Source: Aquimarina sp. Aq78
GTDB taxonomy: Bacteria > Bacteroidota > Bacteroidia > Flavobacteriales > Flavobacteriaceae
Direction of reading: 5' to 3'
NCBI RefSeq assembly: GCF_900299525.1
Contig: NZ_OMKA01000001.1
Span: 496,001-560,000 of the forward strand
DNA: 64,000 nucleotides
Within the stretch, counting starts at the first letter, position 1. Every line of letters begins with the position of its first letter. Shown one piece after another: positions 17,052-25,831 of the stretch. The notes below the pieces were generated by a model. That model searched no databases. It was not told the DNA's origin and saw nothing but the letters and a program-made list of their open reading frames with translations. The position numbers were made by a program, and so were the translations under genes.

Positions 17052-20000
17052 TCATTTAGATACTGGTCTCTTGGTGTTATTAACATTATTTGCGTCCAAA
17101 CGGGTACCAAAAGGATCAATTGAGATATATTGTGGAATCTCATCTACAATAAGTTTAAACTGCATTTGATCTGTATTGATCTGATGTGGTTTTAAATATA
17201 GTATAGGATCTTGATTATCTATTGTACTTGGGTCTTTTGAAAACATCCCAATTTGAATTGGTTCATCTATTGAGATCACTATTGCTTCTCCATTTTCTTT
17301 TGTTTCAAAACGTTTTGCAGAAATATCTATGGTAACTTCATATTTACCATTGGTAAGTGTGGTAACCTCGGCATTTTCAATTTTTAGATCATATGTAATA
17401 ATACGTTTAAACCAATCATCAATCAAAATATGGTACTTCTCTGGGGTAACTGCATAAAACTCGTTTAATAATTCTGTTGATGTAACTTTAGATTCTTTTT
17501 CATTTTTATATTTGGTTACCAATTTTCTAAGAGCTTTGTTCATATTCTGTTCTCCTATCAAATCTCTAAGTGCTAACAGAGATACATAGCTTTTTCCGTA
17601 AAGCAAATAAGACTGTCCTTCTCCAATGTATAAAGGTGGTTCTGGGTCGGTAGCATAAGAGCGCCCAGAAAAGTAACGCTTATTAGCGGATTTACTTAAT
17701 TGCCAAATTGCTTTTTTACCATAGTATTTTTCCATAATAACTGCTTCGGTATATTTGGTTAATCCTTCTGTGATTAACCCTCCTCCATCTACATTTTTAG
17801 GAGTAAGCATATGGCCCCACCATTGGTGTGCAACTTCATGAATAGTTCGTTTTGCTACAAGATCAAAATTGTCTGTATTACGATTATCTGTAAGGTATAA
17901 TCGATTCTCTACCATTGCAATTGTTCCTGGTTGTGCTTGTCCTCCAAATCGCCAATGTCCTGGTATTTCTGCAATTCGTATATGATCAAACTCATAATCT
18001 GTAAAGTGTTTTTGACAATAATCTAAAGTTTGTTTAGTGCTTTCTGAAATAGTATTGATATTATACTCATGTCCCGGATGATAATATTGTTCGATTTCTA
18101 CTCCTTTATAATTTTCTTTCTCCACCATATACGATCCCGAATAATAGGATAAAAAAGGAATAATATCATGAGACGATTTATAATGGTAAAAATTTCTGTC
18201 GTTTTCTTCCCAGGTTTTTATTAATTCTCCTGTTGCTATAGCGGTTTGATCTTTTTGTGTAGACACAACAGTTTCATACGGTAATTTAACATATGATACA
18301 TCAACAGCACTAAAATGGCTAGCATTGTTTTCATCCTCCATTTGTTTTGGTAAACCACGCTTTTCTCTTTCAAACGAATCTGTGATTTCAAAACTTGTAG
18401 TGTACCCCAAAATTGGTTCAAAAACACTATGCATTATAAATGACCCATTATTAACTAAAACTTTACTGGTCTCAAATCCCTCTTTTCTATATGTAAGTTC
18501 ATATGTATATTTTATTTGTTCTCCAGGAGCCAAAGGTTCTTTGAATTTAAAAATTCGTATATCATACACACTATCATGTTTTTGTAATGTTGCATTTTCT
18601 ATAGACATACTAGTAACCGGAATCCTCTCTGAAATAAAGATTTCTGATAAAATATCTTTCCCCCTATTTTCGAGAATATAATCAGCTTTAATAATATAGA
18701 AATTCTCATCTGGATATATATCCATTTTGGTTTTCATCGCTACCGGGATGAGCTGTCGCGGGACATCATATTTCTTATATTTTTTTTCATATGTTTCACG
18801 AAAATCTAAATTATCGCTTACTGTAACATATTCGTTTATAATATTTCTATTGTAATATATAGTAGCTCCCGAAGTAATAAATACTATCCCAAAGGAAACA
18901 AGTGTTGTAAATTGCCATTTTTTCCAATAATATCGAAGTTGTTTTAATCTGAAAGCAAACTTATGTGTGGTACCTCGTTGCCATAATTTAAAAGACAATA
19001 ACATTAGTATCAAACCTAGTGCAGTCCAATAAACAGCATAATAATGAAAAGGGTTAGTATAATCCCCATAACCTGTCATATTTGTATATTTTGTAGCAGG
19101 CAAACTCCCTATTCGCAGTAATGAATGTTCAATTCCTATAAATGAAGCCAGAGAGCTTCCAAAAAAGATAATAATCAATCCCGTAATTGCCATACCTGCA
19201 TATTTACTGGGAGATAAACTTTGAATAAATAAGGCTAATAAAATGTAAAAGAGAAAACTCATTCCCAAGTAATAAAACATAGAGAGGTACTGCCAAATTT
19301 CAAAAATATAATAGCCTTTTGTTATTTGAATCCCAATAGCGATAAGAATACTTATTGTGATCAATATAACTGGTAGTAGAATAAGTGTTATGGCTTTTGA
19401 TAAAAAGAATACCATATTCGAAGCTGGAGTAGCATCAATTATACCATTAAATTGCAAGCTACGTTCACGCCAAACTAATTCACCACTATAAAATACAATT
19501 AGCAATAGTCCTAAAAATGGTAACGGATCTTTAATTAGCCAAATAAGTAAATCTGTTGTTGGATATAAACTATCATTATATGCCCCACCCTGATTAACTC
19601 TTGTATAAATTTCGGTAACAACAATAACAATCCAAATTAGTATAATAGCTATAAAGGGTAAACTCTTAAATACATTGGTAAGTTCGATTCTTAATAAAGA
19701 TTTAAAACTTGATATATGTGTTTTTACCGTAGTTGTTATAGTATTAATGGGGTAATATGCTTTCTTTACTATTTCTTTTTCTTCTATAATTGCTACTCTT
19801 TTACTTTTTTGTTTTAATTTCTTAAATGAAAAATAAGTGTACGTTAGTTTTAAGAGTAGCAATGATATTGAAACCCAGAGTACTCTATTCCATAGAAAAT
19901 TACCCGAAAAAGAAAGTAATCGTGTATTTTTTTCAAAAGGAGTCCAGTATTGAGTTTGTTCAAAAAAGGCAGAAAGTCCAAACGGATCTGCTAATGCAGC

Positions 20001-20627
20001 TATAATCAAATTTTCTGGAGAAGCGGGTGTTGCATTGGCTAACAAGGGAGAGTTGAAAAAGATAGAGCAAATCCAATACAATGCATATATTGTAATTGCG
20101 CTAATGTATGTAGCGATATTATTTTTAGTAAATGCACTAACCGAAAAGACAAATGCAGTACAAATAAAAACATTTGGCAAAACTATGAGTAACCATGTCC
20201 ATAAATAATGAGTCACATGAAAAGATCCCAGTCGTTCTGGATCCAAGTTAGGCATACATGTCCCCAAAGCAAAACCGACTAAAGTCATCGAAAAAACAAG
20301 CAAACTAAATACAAATACTCCAAGAAATCGACTACGAAAAAAATGAGATTTTTTTATTGGCGTGCTATAGATTATGGCCTCCATTCGATATTGCTTATCT
20401 CTTAGTATTCCACTAATGGCAAAAAACATAATAGCGAACATGCACCCAAGTGATAATACAGCAATGTTATAACTAATTTGGTACCCTGAATTAAAATTTA
20501 CTTTAGCCAAAGAAGAACCTTGACTTCCCAACATAAATCCAAAAAGAAGGAAAATAATGATAAAACCAATAAATGCCTTTTGTTTGAGTTGGTAACTGGC
20601 TTCAAAACGTAATAAAGAAGTTATCAT
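17052..20627 (-). CDS. ABC-2 permease fused to M1-family zinc aminopeptidase (cassette B)
   Basis: A 1191-residue paralog of the cassette A protein with the same architecture: two ABC-2 permease blocks in about the first 560 residues, a further membrane segment near 575, and an outward-facing M1 domain. Zinc motif His930-Glu-Val-Ala-His934-Gln-Trp-Trp; third ligand probably Glu954 in ITEGLTKYTEAV, closer to the canonical NEG than in cassette A. A candidate transition-state Tyr lies in LLYGKSYVSLLAL. The ATPase gene is three bases upstream. Substrate unknown. Two diverged copies in one neighbourhood suggest two related substrates, or a heteromeric exporter. Confidence 0.93.
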   Translation of the reverse strand: MITSLLRFEASYQLKQKAFIGFIIIFLLFGFMLGSQGSSLAKVNFNSGYQISYNIAVLSLGCMFAIMFFAISGILRDKQYRMEAIIYSTPIKKSHFFRSRFLGVFVFSLLVFSMTLVGFALGTCMPNLDPERLGSFHVTHYLWTWLLIVLPNVFICTAFVFSVSAFTKNNIATYISAITIYALYWICSIFFNSPLLANATPASPENLIIAALADPFGLSAFFEQTQYWTPFEKNTRLLSFSGNFLWNRVLWVSISLLLLKLTYTYFSFKKLKQKSKRVAIIEEKEIVKKAYYPINTITTTVKTHISSFKSLLRIELTNVFKSLPFIAIILIWIVIVVTEIYTRVNQGGAYNDSLYPTTDLLIWLIKDPLPFLGLLLIVFYSGELVWRERSLQFNGIIDATPASNMVFFLSKAITLILLPVILITISILIAIGIQITKGYYIFEIWQYLSMFYYLGMSFLFYILLALFIQSLSPSKYAGMAITGLIIIFFGSSLASFIGIEHSLLRIGSLPATKYTNMTGYGDYTNPFHYYAVYWTALGLILMLLSFKLWQRGTTHKFAFRLKQLRYYWKKWQFTTLVSFGIVFITSGATIYYNRNIINEYVTVSDNLDFRETYEKKYKKYDVPRQLIPVAMKTKMDIYPDENFYIIKADYILENRGKDILSEIFISERIPVTSMSIENATLQKHDSVYDIRIFKFKEPLAPGEQIKYTYELTYRKEGFETSKVLVNNGSFIMHSVFEPILGYTTSFEITDSFEREKRGLPKQMEDENNASHFSAVDVSYVKLPYETVVSTQKDQTAIATGELIKTWEENDRNFYHYKSSHDIIPFLSYYSGSYMVEKENYKGVEIEQYYHPGHEYNINTISESTKQTLDYCQKHFTDYEFDHIRIAEIPGHWRFGGQAQPGTIAMVENRLYLTDNRNTDNFDLVAKRTIHEVAHQWWGHMLTPKNVDGGGLITEGLTKYTEAVIMEKYYGKKAIWQLSKSANKRYFSGRSYATDPEPPLYIGEGQSYLLYGKSYVSLLALRDLIGEQNMNKALRKLVTKYKNEKESKVTSTELLNEFYAVTPEKYHILIDDWFKRIITYDLKIENAEVTTLTNGKYEVTIDISAKRFETKENGEAIVISIDEPIQIGMFSKDPSTIDNQDPILYLKPHQINTDQMQFKLIVDEIPQYISIDPFGTRLDANNVNNTKRPVSK

Positions 20628-20630
20628 AGT

Positions 20631-21518
20631 TTAGCTGTTTATAGGTTGATTATTAAATAATGTAGAGAAGTACACGCTTTCCAGATCTGGTTGCATAGTT
20701 TCAAATCCATTTTCGGGAATGGTTTCGGCAAAAACCTGAATCTGTGTTTTTCCCGAAACTAATCGCGTAGAGATTACATTAAACTCCTCTTTATAAAATT
20801 GAAGTTCTTCTTTTGTTATGGTTTTTGTCCAGACATTTCCTGTTAACGCTTTTGTAAGTTCTATGGGGTTACCTTGTTTTATAATTTTTCCTTCTCCCAT
20901 GATAGCCATATTTGCGCATAAATCGCGAACATCTTCTACGATATGAGTTGATAGAATAACGATAACATTCTCCCCTATCTCGCTTAACAAGTTCAAAAAT
21001 CGATTACGTTCCTCGGGATCTAATCCTGCCGTAGGTTCATCTACAATAATGAGTTGCGGATTACCTAATAAAGCTTGGGCTACTCCAAAACGCTGACGCA
21101 TACCACCGGAAAACGTATGTACTGCTTTTTTGCGATGTTGATATAAATTTGTTTGTTGTAACAGTGCTTCTACCTGATCCTTACGCTCACTTTTATTGGA
21201 TAATCCTTTTAAAACGGCAATATGATGAAGTAGATTTTGAGCACTAATTTTAGGATATACTCCAAATTCCTGTGGTAAATACCCTAAATGATTTCTAATT
21301 TCTTGAGGGTGATTAACAATATCTTTATCATTAAAGGTTATTTTACCCGATGTAGGTTCCTGCAAAGCAGCAATTGTCCTCATTAAAGATGACTTTCCTG
21401 CCCCGTTGGGACCTAATAGTCCAAACATCCCGTTTGTAATAGTAAAAGAAACATTATCCAGGGCTTTTACTCCATTAGGATACGTCTTAGATAAATTTTG
21501 AATATGTAATCTGTTCAT
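20631..21518 (-). CDS. ABC transporter ATP-binding protein (cassette B)
   Basis: A 295-residue ATPase with Walker A GPNGAGKSS, signature SGGMRQRFG, Walker B LIIVDEPTAGLDP and the H-loop STHIVEDVRD. Long identical runs to the cassette A ATPase (for example GYLPQEFGVYPKISAQ and the region around QQTNLYQHRKKAVHTFSGG) show a recent duplication, or gene conversion, of the nucleotide-binding domain; the C-terminal 80 residues differ more. It energises the permease/M1 protein encoded three bases downstream. A TAGGTTCG box lies 27 bases upstream of the ATG, as in cassette A. Confidence 0.95.
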   Translation of the reverse strand: MNRLHIQNLSKTYPNGVKALDNVSFTITNGMFGLLGPNGAGKSSLMRTIAALQEPTSGKITFNDKDIVNHPQEIRNHLGYLPQEFGVYPKISAQNLLHHIAVLKGLSNKSERKDQVEALLQQTNLYQHRKKAVHTFSGGMRQRFGVAQALLGNPQLIIVDEPTAGLDPEERNRFLNLLSEIGENVIVILSTHIVEDVRDLCANMAIMGEGKIIKQGNPIELTKALTGNVWTKTITKEELQFYKEEFNVISTRLVSGKTQIQVFAETIPENGFETMQPDLESVYFSTLFNNQPINS

Positions 21519-21545
21519 AGTTTGATTAATTAATGATTTCTGATA

Positions 21546-21553
21546 CGAACCTA
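21546..21553 (-). promoter_or_regulatory. Candidate -7 box for cassette B ABC genes
   Basis: TAGGTTCG on the minus strand, 27 bases upstream of the ATPase ATG, identical to the candidate box of cassette A. I could not find a convincing 21-bp-period repeat at the matching distance on this side. Confidence 0.35.
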
Positions 21554-21658
21554 TTCGGAAATGAGATCACTAACCAACTTTTATGACCACTACACTAAAA
21601 AAATCAACACAAACATGTATAATAGATACAAGCAAGGTTGATTCAAAAAAAGAAAGTG

Positions 21659-21688
21659 TTTATGCAAAAAAAAGTATCGTTCATCAAA
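21659..21688 (+). promoter_or_regulatory. Putative LytTR operator, cassette B
   Basis: TTTATGCAA at 21659-21667 and TTCATCAAA at 21680-21688 form an imperfect direct repeat (6 of 9 identical) with a 21-bp period. The proximal copy equals the cassette A repeat (TTCATCAAA), ends four bases before the -33 TTG and begins 36 bp before the -7 box, a classical activator position. Confidence 0.5.
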
Positions 21689-21692
21689 TTTA

Positions 21693-21723
21693 TTGTCAAG
21701 ACACTATAACATCTGTACTTTTG
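21693..21723 (+). promoter_or_regulatory. -33/-7 promoter of the cassette B kinase, probably leaderless
   Basis: TTG (21693-21695), 20 bases, TACTTTTG (21716-21723) fits the Bacteroidetes consensus closely. The kinase ATG at 21729 starts five bases after the box, about where transcription should begin, so the mRNA would be leaderless. Confidence 0.6.
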
Positions 21724-21728
21724 TACAT

Positions 21729-22856
21729 ATGATTACATTTTTAAAAAAATATAAAGCTTTTGTAATTGGTTTTTTTGTGGTCTTCTTTACAATACTATAT
21801 TTAGAATATATAGGGTTCATCAAAATTCCAGAAGATAATCATATAGAAGTTATTGTTATTTTCACATTTTGGTGGCTGGTTGCCTCACTTCCTATTTATA
21901 AATTCAAGTATTTTAAAAAAAATAAAATTGTAGTATACAAAATACTTGGGCTCATACTTTTACTCATAGTAGCCATTATAGTTGATAGTTATTGGAAAAT
22001 TCCAGATAATCCTATCGTTATATTTTTAATTACATTGTTCTGGTTAGGTATTTTTTATGTACTATTTTCTTCATTTTTTAAGAAATATAAGCTGTTCATT
22101 CTAGTAATCTATACAATTGCAATATCCTATTTCTTTTATGTTCGCTTGTTTTCTAAAAACTTAGACACTTATTTAAATGATGAAAAAGATATTGCATTCA
22201 TTATTCTTACATTACCTATACCTATTCTCATTATACTTTGGTTATTTGAACAATGGAAATGGCTAAAAACACTACAGGCAGAAAAAGGTAAAGCAGAGCT
22301 AGCTCTATTAAAAAGCCAGGTAAATCCTCATTTCTTTTTTAATACATTAAACAATTTATATGGCTTAACAGTCGAAAAATCTGATAGTGCGCCAGAAGTA
22401 GTTTTAAAGCTATCCGATATGATGCGATATACGATTTATGAGGGCAAGCAAGATGTTGTATTATTAAAAGATGAAATCAAATATTTAGAGAACTATATAG
22501 AATTACATAAAATACGGTATCAAAAAAAAGTAGTTATAACATTTGATTATACTTATGATAAAGATGATAAGGTTGCACCTTTGTTATTTATCATTTTGCT
22601 AGAAAATGCATTTAAACATGGCGTAGAACGATTAACAAAAGATGCTTATATTCATATTAATTTAACAACAGAAAACAATACCATTAAATTTTGTATTGAG
22701 AATAATTATGAAGAACAAAAAGAAGTTGGTCAACATGGGATTGGATTGGATAATTTAAAAGACAGATTAAAACTTATTTATCCAAAAAAACATAAACTAC
22801 TTATCGAAAAAGACAAAACTGTTTACAAGACAACCTTAGAGATAGATACACAATGA
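21729..22856 (+). CDS. LytS-type sensor histidine kinase (cassette B)
   Basis: A 375-residue inner-membrane kinase. About six hydrophobic segments span residues 8-175, two more than the cassette A kinase. The phospho-acceptor His201 is in VNPHFFFNTLNNLYG; ATP-binding segments are LLFIILLENAFKHG and HGIGLDNLKDRL. I start at the ATG at 21729. The frame is open to a TTG 12 codons earlier, but that TTG is the -33 promoter element. The regulator gene overlaps by four bases. The pair is divergent from the ATPase/M1-permease genes, sharing a 210-bp control region, unlike cassette A where all four genes run together. Confidence 0.94.
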   Translation: MITFLKKYKAFVIGFFVVFFTILYLEYIGFIKIPEDNHIEVIVIFTFWWLVASLPIYKFKYFKKNKIVVYKILGLILLLIVAIIVDSYWKIPDNPIVIFLITLFWLGIFYVLFSSFFKKYKLFILVIYTIAISYFFYVRLFSKNLDTYLNDEKDIAFIILTLPIPILIILWLFEQWKWLKTLQAEKGKAELALLKSQVNPHFFFNTLNNLYGLTVEKSDSAPEVVLKLSDMMRYTIYEGKQDVVLLKDEIKYLENYIELHKIRYQKKVVITFDYTYDKDDKVAPLLFIILLENAFKHGVERLTKDAYIHINLTTENNTIKFCIENNYEEQKEVGQHGIGLDNLKDRLKLIYPKKHKLLIEKDKTVYKTTLEIDTQ

Positions 22857-23563
22857 TACGATACATTATTATAGACGACGAACCTATTGCACATCGTATT
22901 ATCGAAGGGTATGGCAATAATTTACCACATCTGGAAAAAGTCGGTAACTGTTACGATGCTTTCGAGGCAATGCAAATGCTTAATCAAGAACAGATAGATC
23001 TTATATTTTTAGATATTAATATGCCAAAATTATCCGGTTTTGAGTTCTTAAAAACGTTATCTAATCCTCCTAAGATCATTGTTACAACAGCATATAAAGA
23101 GTTTGCTATCGAAGGTTACGAACTAGATATCACAGATTACTTATTAAAACCTTTTCCTTTTGAACGATTTGTAAAAGCTATCAATAAGACTATTAATACG
23201 GCTGTAAAAAATAATACAACCACAGCACAACTATCTCCTGTTGTAAAACAAACTCGTTTCTTTATAAAAGGAGATAAAAAATATCATCAAATAGCTACAG
23301 AAACAATTTTGTTTATTGAAGCTTACGGAAATTACACCAAACTCTATCTTAATGAAGGGATGATCGTTAGTCATGAAAAAATATCATCTCTAGAAGAGGT
23401 TTTGTCAAAAGATAACTTTATACGAGTTCATAAATCTTTTATTGTTGCTATCGATAAAATAGAAACTATTGAGGGTAATAGAATTTTGATCGATACTCAC
23501 AAAATCCCTATAGGTCAAACATATAAGAGTAGCATTTATAAGCTATATAGTTCTAATGGGTAG
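22853..23563 (+). CDS. LytTR-family response regulator (cassette B)
   Basis: A 236-residue regulator with receiver residues DDE near 8-10, phospho-acceptor Asp in LIFLDINMPKLSG, VTTAYKEFA and LLKPFPF, followed by a LytTR domain (ILFIEAYGNYTKLYL, FIRVHKSFIVA, IPIGQTYKS). The receiver is almost the same as in cassette A over the phosphorylation face, while the linker and DNA-binding domain have drifted. Start ATG overlaps the kinase TGA by four bases. Candidate binding site: 21659-21688, abutting the -33 element of its own operon, implying positive autoregulation. Confidence 0.95.
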   Translation: MIRYIIIDDEPIAHRIIEGYGNNLPHLEKVGNCYDAFEAMQMLNQEQIDLIFLDINMPKLSGFEFLKTLSNPPKIIVTTAYKEFAIEGYELDITDYLLKPFPFERFVKAINKTINTAVKNNTTTAQLSPVVKQTRFFIKGDKKYHQIATETILFIEAYGNYTKLYLNEGMIVSHEKISSLEEVLSKDNFIRVHKSFIVAIDKIETIEGNRILIDTHKIPIGQTYKSSIYKLYSSNG

Positions 23564-23666
23564 AAGTGTATTAATTTTAAGGAGAAAGAAAATATAATTT
23601 ATCTTAGAAATAAAGTTAGGTTGTAATTGGTGTAGATCTGTACTGCACTAAAAAAATTAATGGTAT

Positions 23667-24206
23667 TTAGTTTTTGCAATTATAAATAAATGCTGGTGGA
23701 ATATTTTTAATACAAAGCGTTGTGCTTGTATCTGCAAAGTTGTTTTTTAAGAACTCTAAGTCTTTTTTAGAATATTGATACTGAATCAGACTTCCGTTAT
23801 CTTTGAGTATAAATTTCACATCTTCGATTAGTTGTTTTTTAAAAGTATGTTCAATATTCGCTAAAGGCAAACAAGACACTACAAAATCTACTTTGTTTTC
23901 AGAAAAAATAGTGGCCAAATTAGATACACATGTATTATGTATCGTTAAACGTTCATCATTTATATTTTCCAATATAGGTACAAATGAAAGGTTTATTTCA
24001 AAGGAATGTAAATAAGAATTCCCTCCTATTTTGCTTAAAATTTGCTTCGTAATAATTCCATCACCAGCACCTAACTCAATTACTACCAAATCTTTATTAT
24101 TATCCAAAGGTTCAACAAGTTTATTTGCTAATGTTCTAGAACTTCGAAATAAGCTTCCTGTTTGTTTTAGGTTTTTTAAAGCAGTAATTGTGAAAAAGTT
24201 TGACAT
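23667..24206 (-). CDS. Class I SAM methyltransferase, phospholipid N-methyltransferase-like
   Basis: A 179-residue Rossmann-fold methyltransferase. The SAM-binding motif I is VIELGAGDGIIT (about residues 41-52), an acidic residue follows in SFEINLS, and the VDFVVSCLPLANI segment resembles the post-motif region of PmtA-like phospholipid N-methyltransferases, to which its short length and N-terminal TGSLFRSSRTLA also point. This would place it at membrane lipids such as phosphatidylethanolamine, but protein or small-molecule substrates cannot be excluded. It lies 23 bases downstream of a VTT/TVP38 membrane protein gene on the same strand, in a probable two-gene operon linked to membrane homeostasis. 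Confidence 0.75.
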   Translation of the reverse strand: MSNFFTITALKNLKQTGSLFRSSRTLANKLVEPLDNNKDLVVIELGAGDGIITKQILSKIGGNSYLHSFEINLSFVPILENINDERLTIHNTCVSNLATIFSENKVDFVVSCLPLANIEHTFKKQLIEDVKFILKDNGSLIQYQYSKKDLEFLKNNFADTSTTLCIKNIPPAFIYNCKN

Positions 24207-24229
24207 GATTTTTTGATTATGATTGTTTT

Positions 24230-24790
24230 CTAATTGATGATGAATGCGCTACCAAAGATATAAATTGAACATAAAACCAATTCTCCTAATAAAATAGAAG
24301 TTATAAATACAGGGATTTTGATTTTAATAGCACCGGATAGGTAGCAAATTAAATCCGTAGGTACTATCGGAATAAAAGACCAGAGGATAATATATAAATA
24401 ACCATTTTTACCCAATAGTCTATTTTCTATAAGATTAAATTTAGTATTATCTCTTTTAAATACCTTTGAAAAACCCAGTGTATTCGAAAAAAAATAGATT
24501 AATAATGATGATGCAAGAATCCCTATTAAAGAGATAATTAGCACCCAAACTAAATCATTGGGGAACAATAATACGCCAGCAAAAATTAAAGGTGTACTGG
24601 GTAATAAAATGAAACCTCTTATAATATGTATTAAAAAATAAGCCATCCAAGCATATTTATGAAACTGTCCTACAAAAGAAGCGATTTTTTCTTTTGTAAA
24701 CAGGTCTGGATAAATAAAATATATCAACAAACATATAGCAACAAGGCCTATCCAGGTGTACTTTATTATGTATTGAAGCTTTGATGACAT
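24230..24790 (-). CDS. TVP38/TMEM64 (VTT domain) family membrane protein
   Basis: A 186-residue inner-membrane protein of the SNARE-associated/DedA superfamily. It has about five hydrophobic segments plus the VTT re-entrant region: GFILLPSTPLIFAGVLLFP in the first half and FIPIVPTDLICYLSGAIKI in the second, with conserved Pro and Asp. Bacterial VTT proteins are linked to phospholipid scrambling and membrane homeostasis, which fits the adjacent phospholipid-methyltransferase-like gene. The precise substrate is unknown. Confidence 0.88.
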   Translation of the reverse strand: MSSKLQYIIKYTWIGLVAICLLIYFIYPDLFTKEKIASFVGQFHKYAWMAYFLIHIIRGFILLPSTPLIFAGVLLFPNDLVWVLIISLIGILASSLLIYFFSNTLGFSKVFKRDNTKFNLIENRLLGKNGYLYIILWSFIPIVPTDLICYLSGAIKIKIPVFITSILLGELVLCSIYIFGSAFIIN

Positions 24791-24903
24791 TTTGGTCGTT
24801 TAAAATATGACGAATATGTTCAAAAATAGTTACACATTAAACCACTTCATTATAAAAAAATCCTTGTTACGTACCACTTTATAAATATCTCGTTTGATTC
24901 ATA

Positions 24904-24936
24904 AAAAAAGAAGCCACACAATGTGGCTTCTTTTTT
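24904..24936. terminator. Bidirectional intrinsic terminator
   Basis: A perfect stem built on AAGAAGCCACA and TGTGGCTTCTT with a CAA loop, A-tract on one side and T-tract on the other. It lies downstream of the secreted-protein gene at 24975-25325. Confidence 0.85.
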
Positions 24937-24974
24937 TATTAAAATAGGTAAGTTCAGGGGTTACTGATTAATTC

Positions 24975-25325
24975 TTAATCACCTGCTAATAGTACATAAG
25001 AACTGGTTACAGGAGATATATTGTATTCTTTTACGTTTTTTATATTTTTTAAATGCTTCTCCGCTTCTTCAAAAGCAGTTTGTAATGCACTTAGACGTGA
25101 ATTTTTACTTACAACAATCGTCTTCGATATCGTATTACCATTAACATATTCAATCGTCATTTTCCATTTTTTAAGAGAGTGAACATTTTTGTTTAACGAT
25201 GTTTTCTTTTCAACTTCTTTCTTACGTTCTGTTTTCTTTTTTTTATCAGTATAAGGTTCTGTTTTAGAAGGAGTTGCATTTCCTATAGACATGCAAAATA
25301 GTACTGTTGCAAATAAAAGTTTCAT
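24975..25325 (-). CDS. Small secreted protein of unknown function
   Basis: A 116-residue exported protein with a signal peptide (about residues 1-18), then a strongly basic Lys/Glu-rich linker (KKKKTERKKEVEKKTS) and a C-terminal region with a TIEYVNGNTISKTIVVS beta segment and an amphipathic helix. No family recognised. A well-formed promoter (25353-25382) lies just upstream, and the gene ends in a strong terminator, so it is monocistronic. It is divergent from a 69-residue HTH protein, with a 16-bp perfect palindrome between them, suggesting that the HTH protein regulates it. Confidence 0.65.
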   Translation of the reverse strand: MKLLFATVLFCMSIGNATPSKTEPYTDKKKKTERKKEVEKKTSLNKNVHSLKKWKMTIEYVNGNTISKTIVVSKNSRLSALQTAFEEAEKHLKNIKNVKEYNISPVTSSYVLLAGD

Positions 25326-25352
25326 AGTTCGATGATTTGAATTTGTATGCTA

Positions 25353-25382
25353 CGAATATACAAACATTTTTTTAATATTCAA
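25353..25382 (-). promoter_or_regulatory. -33/-7 promoter of the 24975-25325 gene
   Basis: On the minus strand TTG (25382-25380), 19 bases, TATATTCG (25360-25353): ideal spacing with the TTCG variant of the -7 box. The ATG at 25325 is 27 bases downstream. Confidence 0.55.
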
Positions 25383-25403
25383 ATATTTCTTTAATAAAAA
25401 TTT

Positions 25404-25419
25404 ATTTGATTAATCAAAT
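25404..25419. promoter_or_regulatory. 16-bp perfect palindrome, candidate operator
   Basis: ATTTGATTAATCAAAT is a perfect palindrome that contains the -33 TTG (25406-25408) of the HTH gene promoter. Its position predicts repression of that gene by a dimeric regulator, most simply its own product. Confidence 0.6.
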
Positions 25420-25435
25420 GTTATATGTATATTTG
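25406..25435 (+). promoter_or_regulatory. -33/-7 promoter of the HTH gene, probably leaderless
   Basis: TTG (25406-25408), 19 bases, TATATTTG (25428-25435): a consensus Bacteroidetes promoter. The ATG at 25441 begins five bases after the box, so the transcript should have little or no leader. Confidence 0.65.
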
Positions 25436-25440
25436 TTTTT

Positions 25441-25650
25441 ATGATTAATAAGAAATTAAAAAGGCTCCTTAAAAAAAGTAAAGGAGCTAAAACGGTATAC
25501 GGTATATCTAAAGCTTTAGGAGTTAGTCCACAGGCAGGAGATTATGTGGTTAAGCGAAAAGATCTGGTAAAAGATTTTGAACGGCTAAAGAAAATTGCCG
25601 ATTATATGGGAGTAGAAATAAGAGATATTATTGATCATAAAGAGAAATAA
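25441..25650 (+). CDS. Small HTH (XRE-like) DNA-binding protein
   Basis: A 69-residue basic protein. Residues about 15-60 form a helix-turn-helix of the Cro/C1 kind: TVYGISKALGVSP as the first two helices, and LKKIADYMGVEIRDIID as the final helices typical of XRE domains. No other domain is present. It probably acts as a dimer on the palindrome at 25404-25419, which overlaps its own promoter and lies upstream of the divergent secreted-protein gene. The gene is followed by a 25-bp perfect terminator stem. It could be a remnant of a mobile element, but nothing mobile is seen beside it. Confidence 0.75.
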   Translation: MINKKLKRLLKKSKGAKTVYGISKALGVSPQAGDYVVKRKDLVKDFERLKKIADYMGVEIRDIIDHKEK

Positions 25651-25725
25651 TTTTACTTCTTCTCTTCTATTTGGACCAATCCATAGTTAGATTTAATTAT
25701 TGGATACAAGGTTTGGTATAGGTAT

Positions 25726-25782
25726 AAAACAAAACGTCAGGTTAATTCTATAAAAATTAGAATTAACCTGACGTTTTGTTTT
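25726..25782. terminator. Strong bidirectional terminator
   Basis: A perfect inverted repeat of about 25 bp (arms centred on CAAAACGTCAGGTTAATTC and its complement, loop TAAAAAT at 25751-25757) between the convergent HTH gene and S41 peptidase gene. Confidence 0.88.
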
Positions 25783-25831
25783 GTGATTTTAATAGTACAC
25801 CTAATAATCACATATGTATTACTTTATCTAA

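Noticed and set aside
21565..21592. Repeat GATCACTA/GACCACTA (20-bp period) in front of the cassette B ATPase gene
   Set aside because: The period and distance to the -7 box do not fit the other three cassettes, so it was not called an operator.
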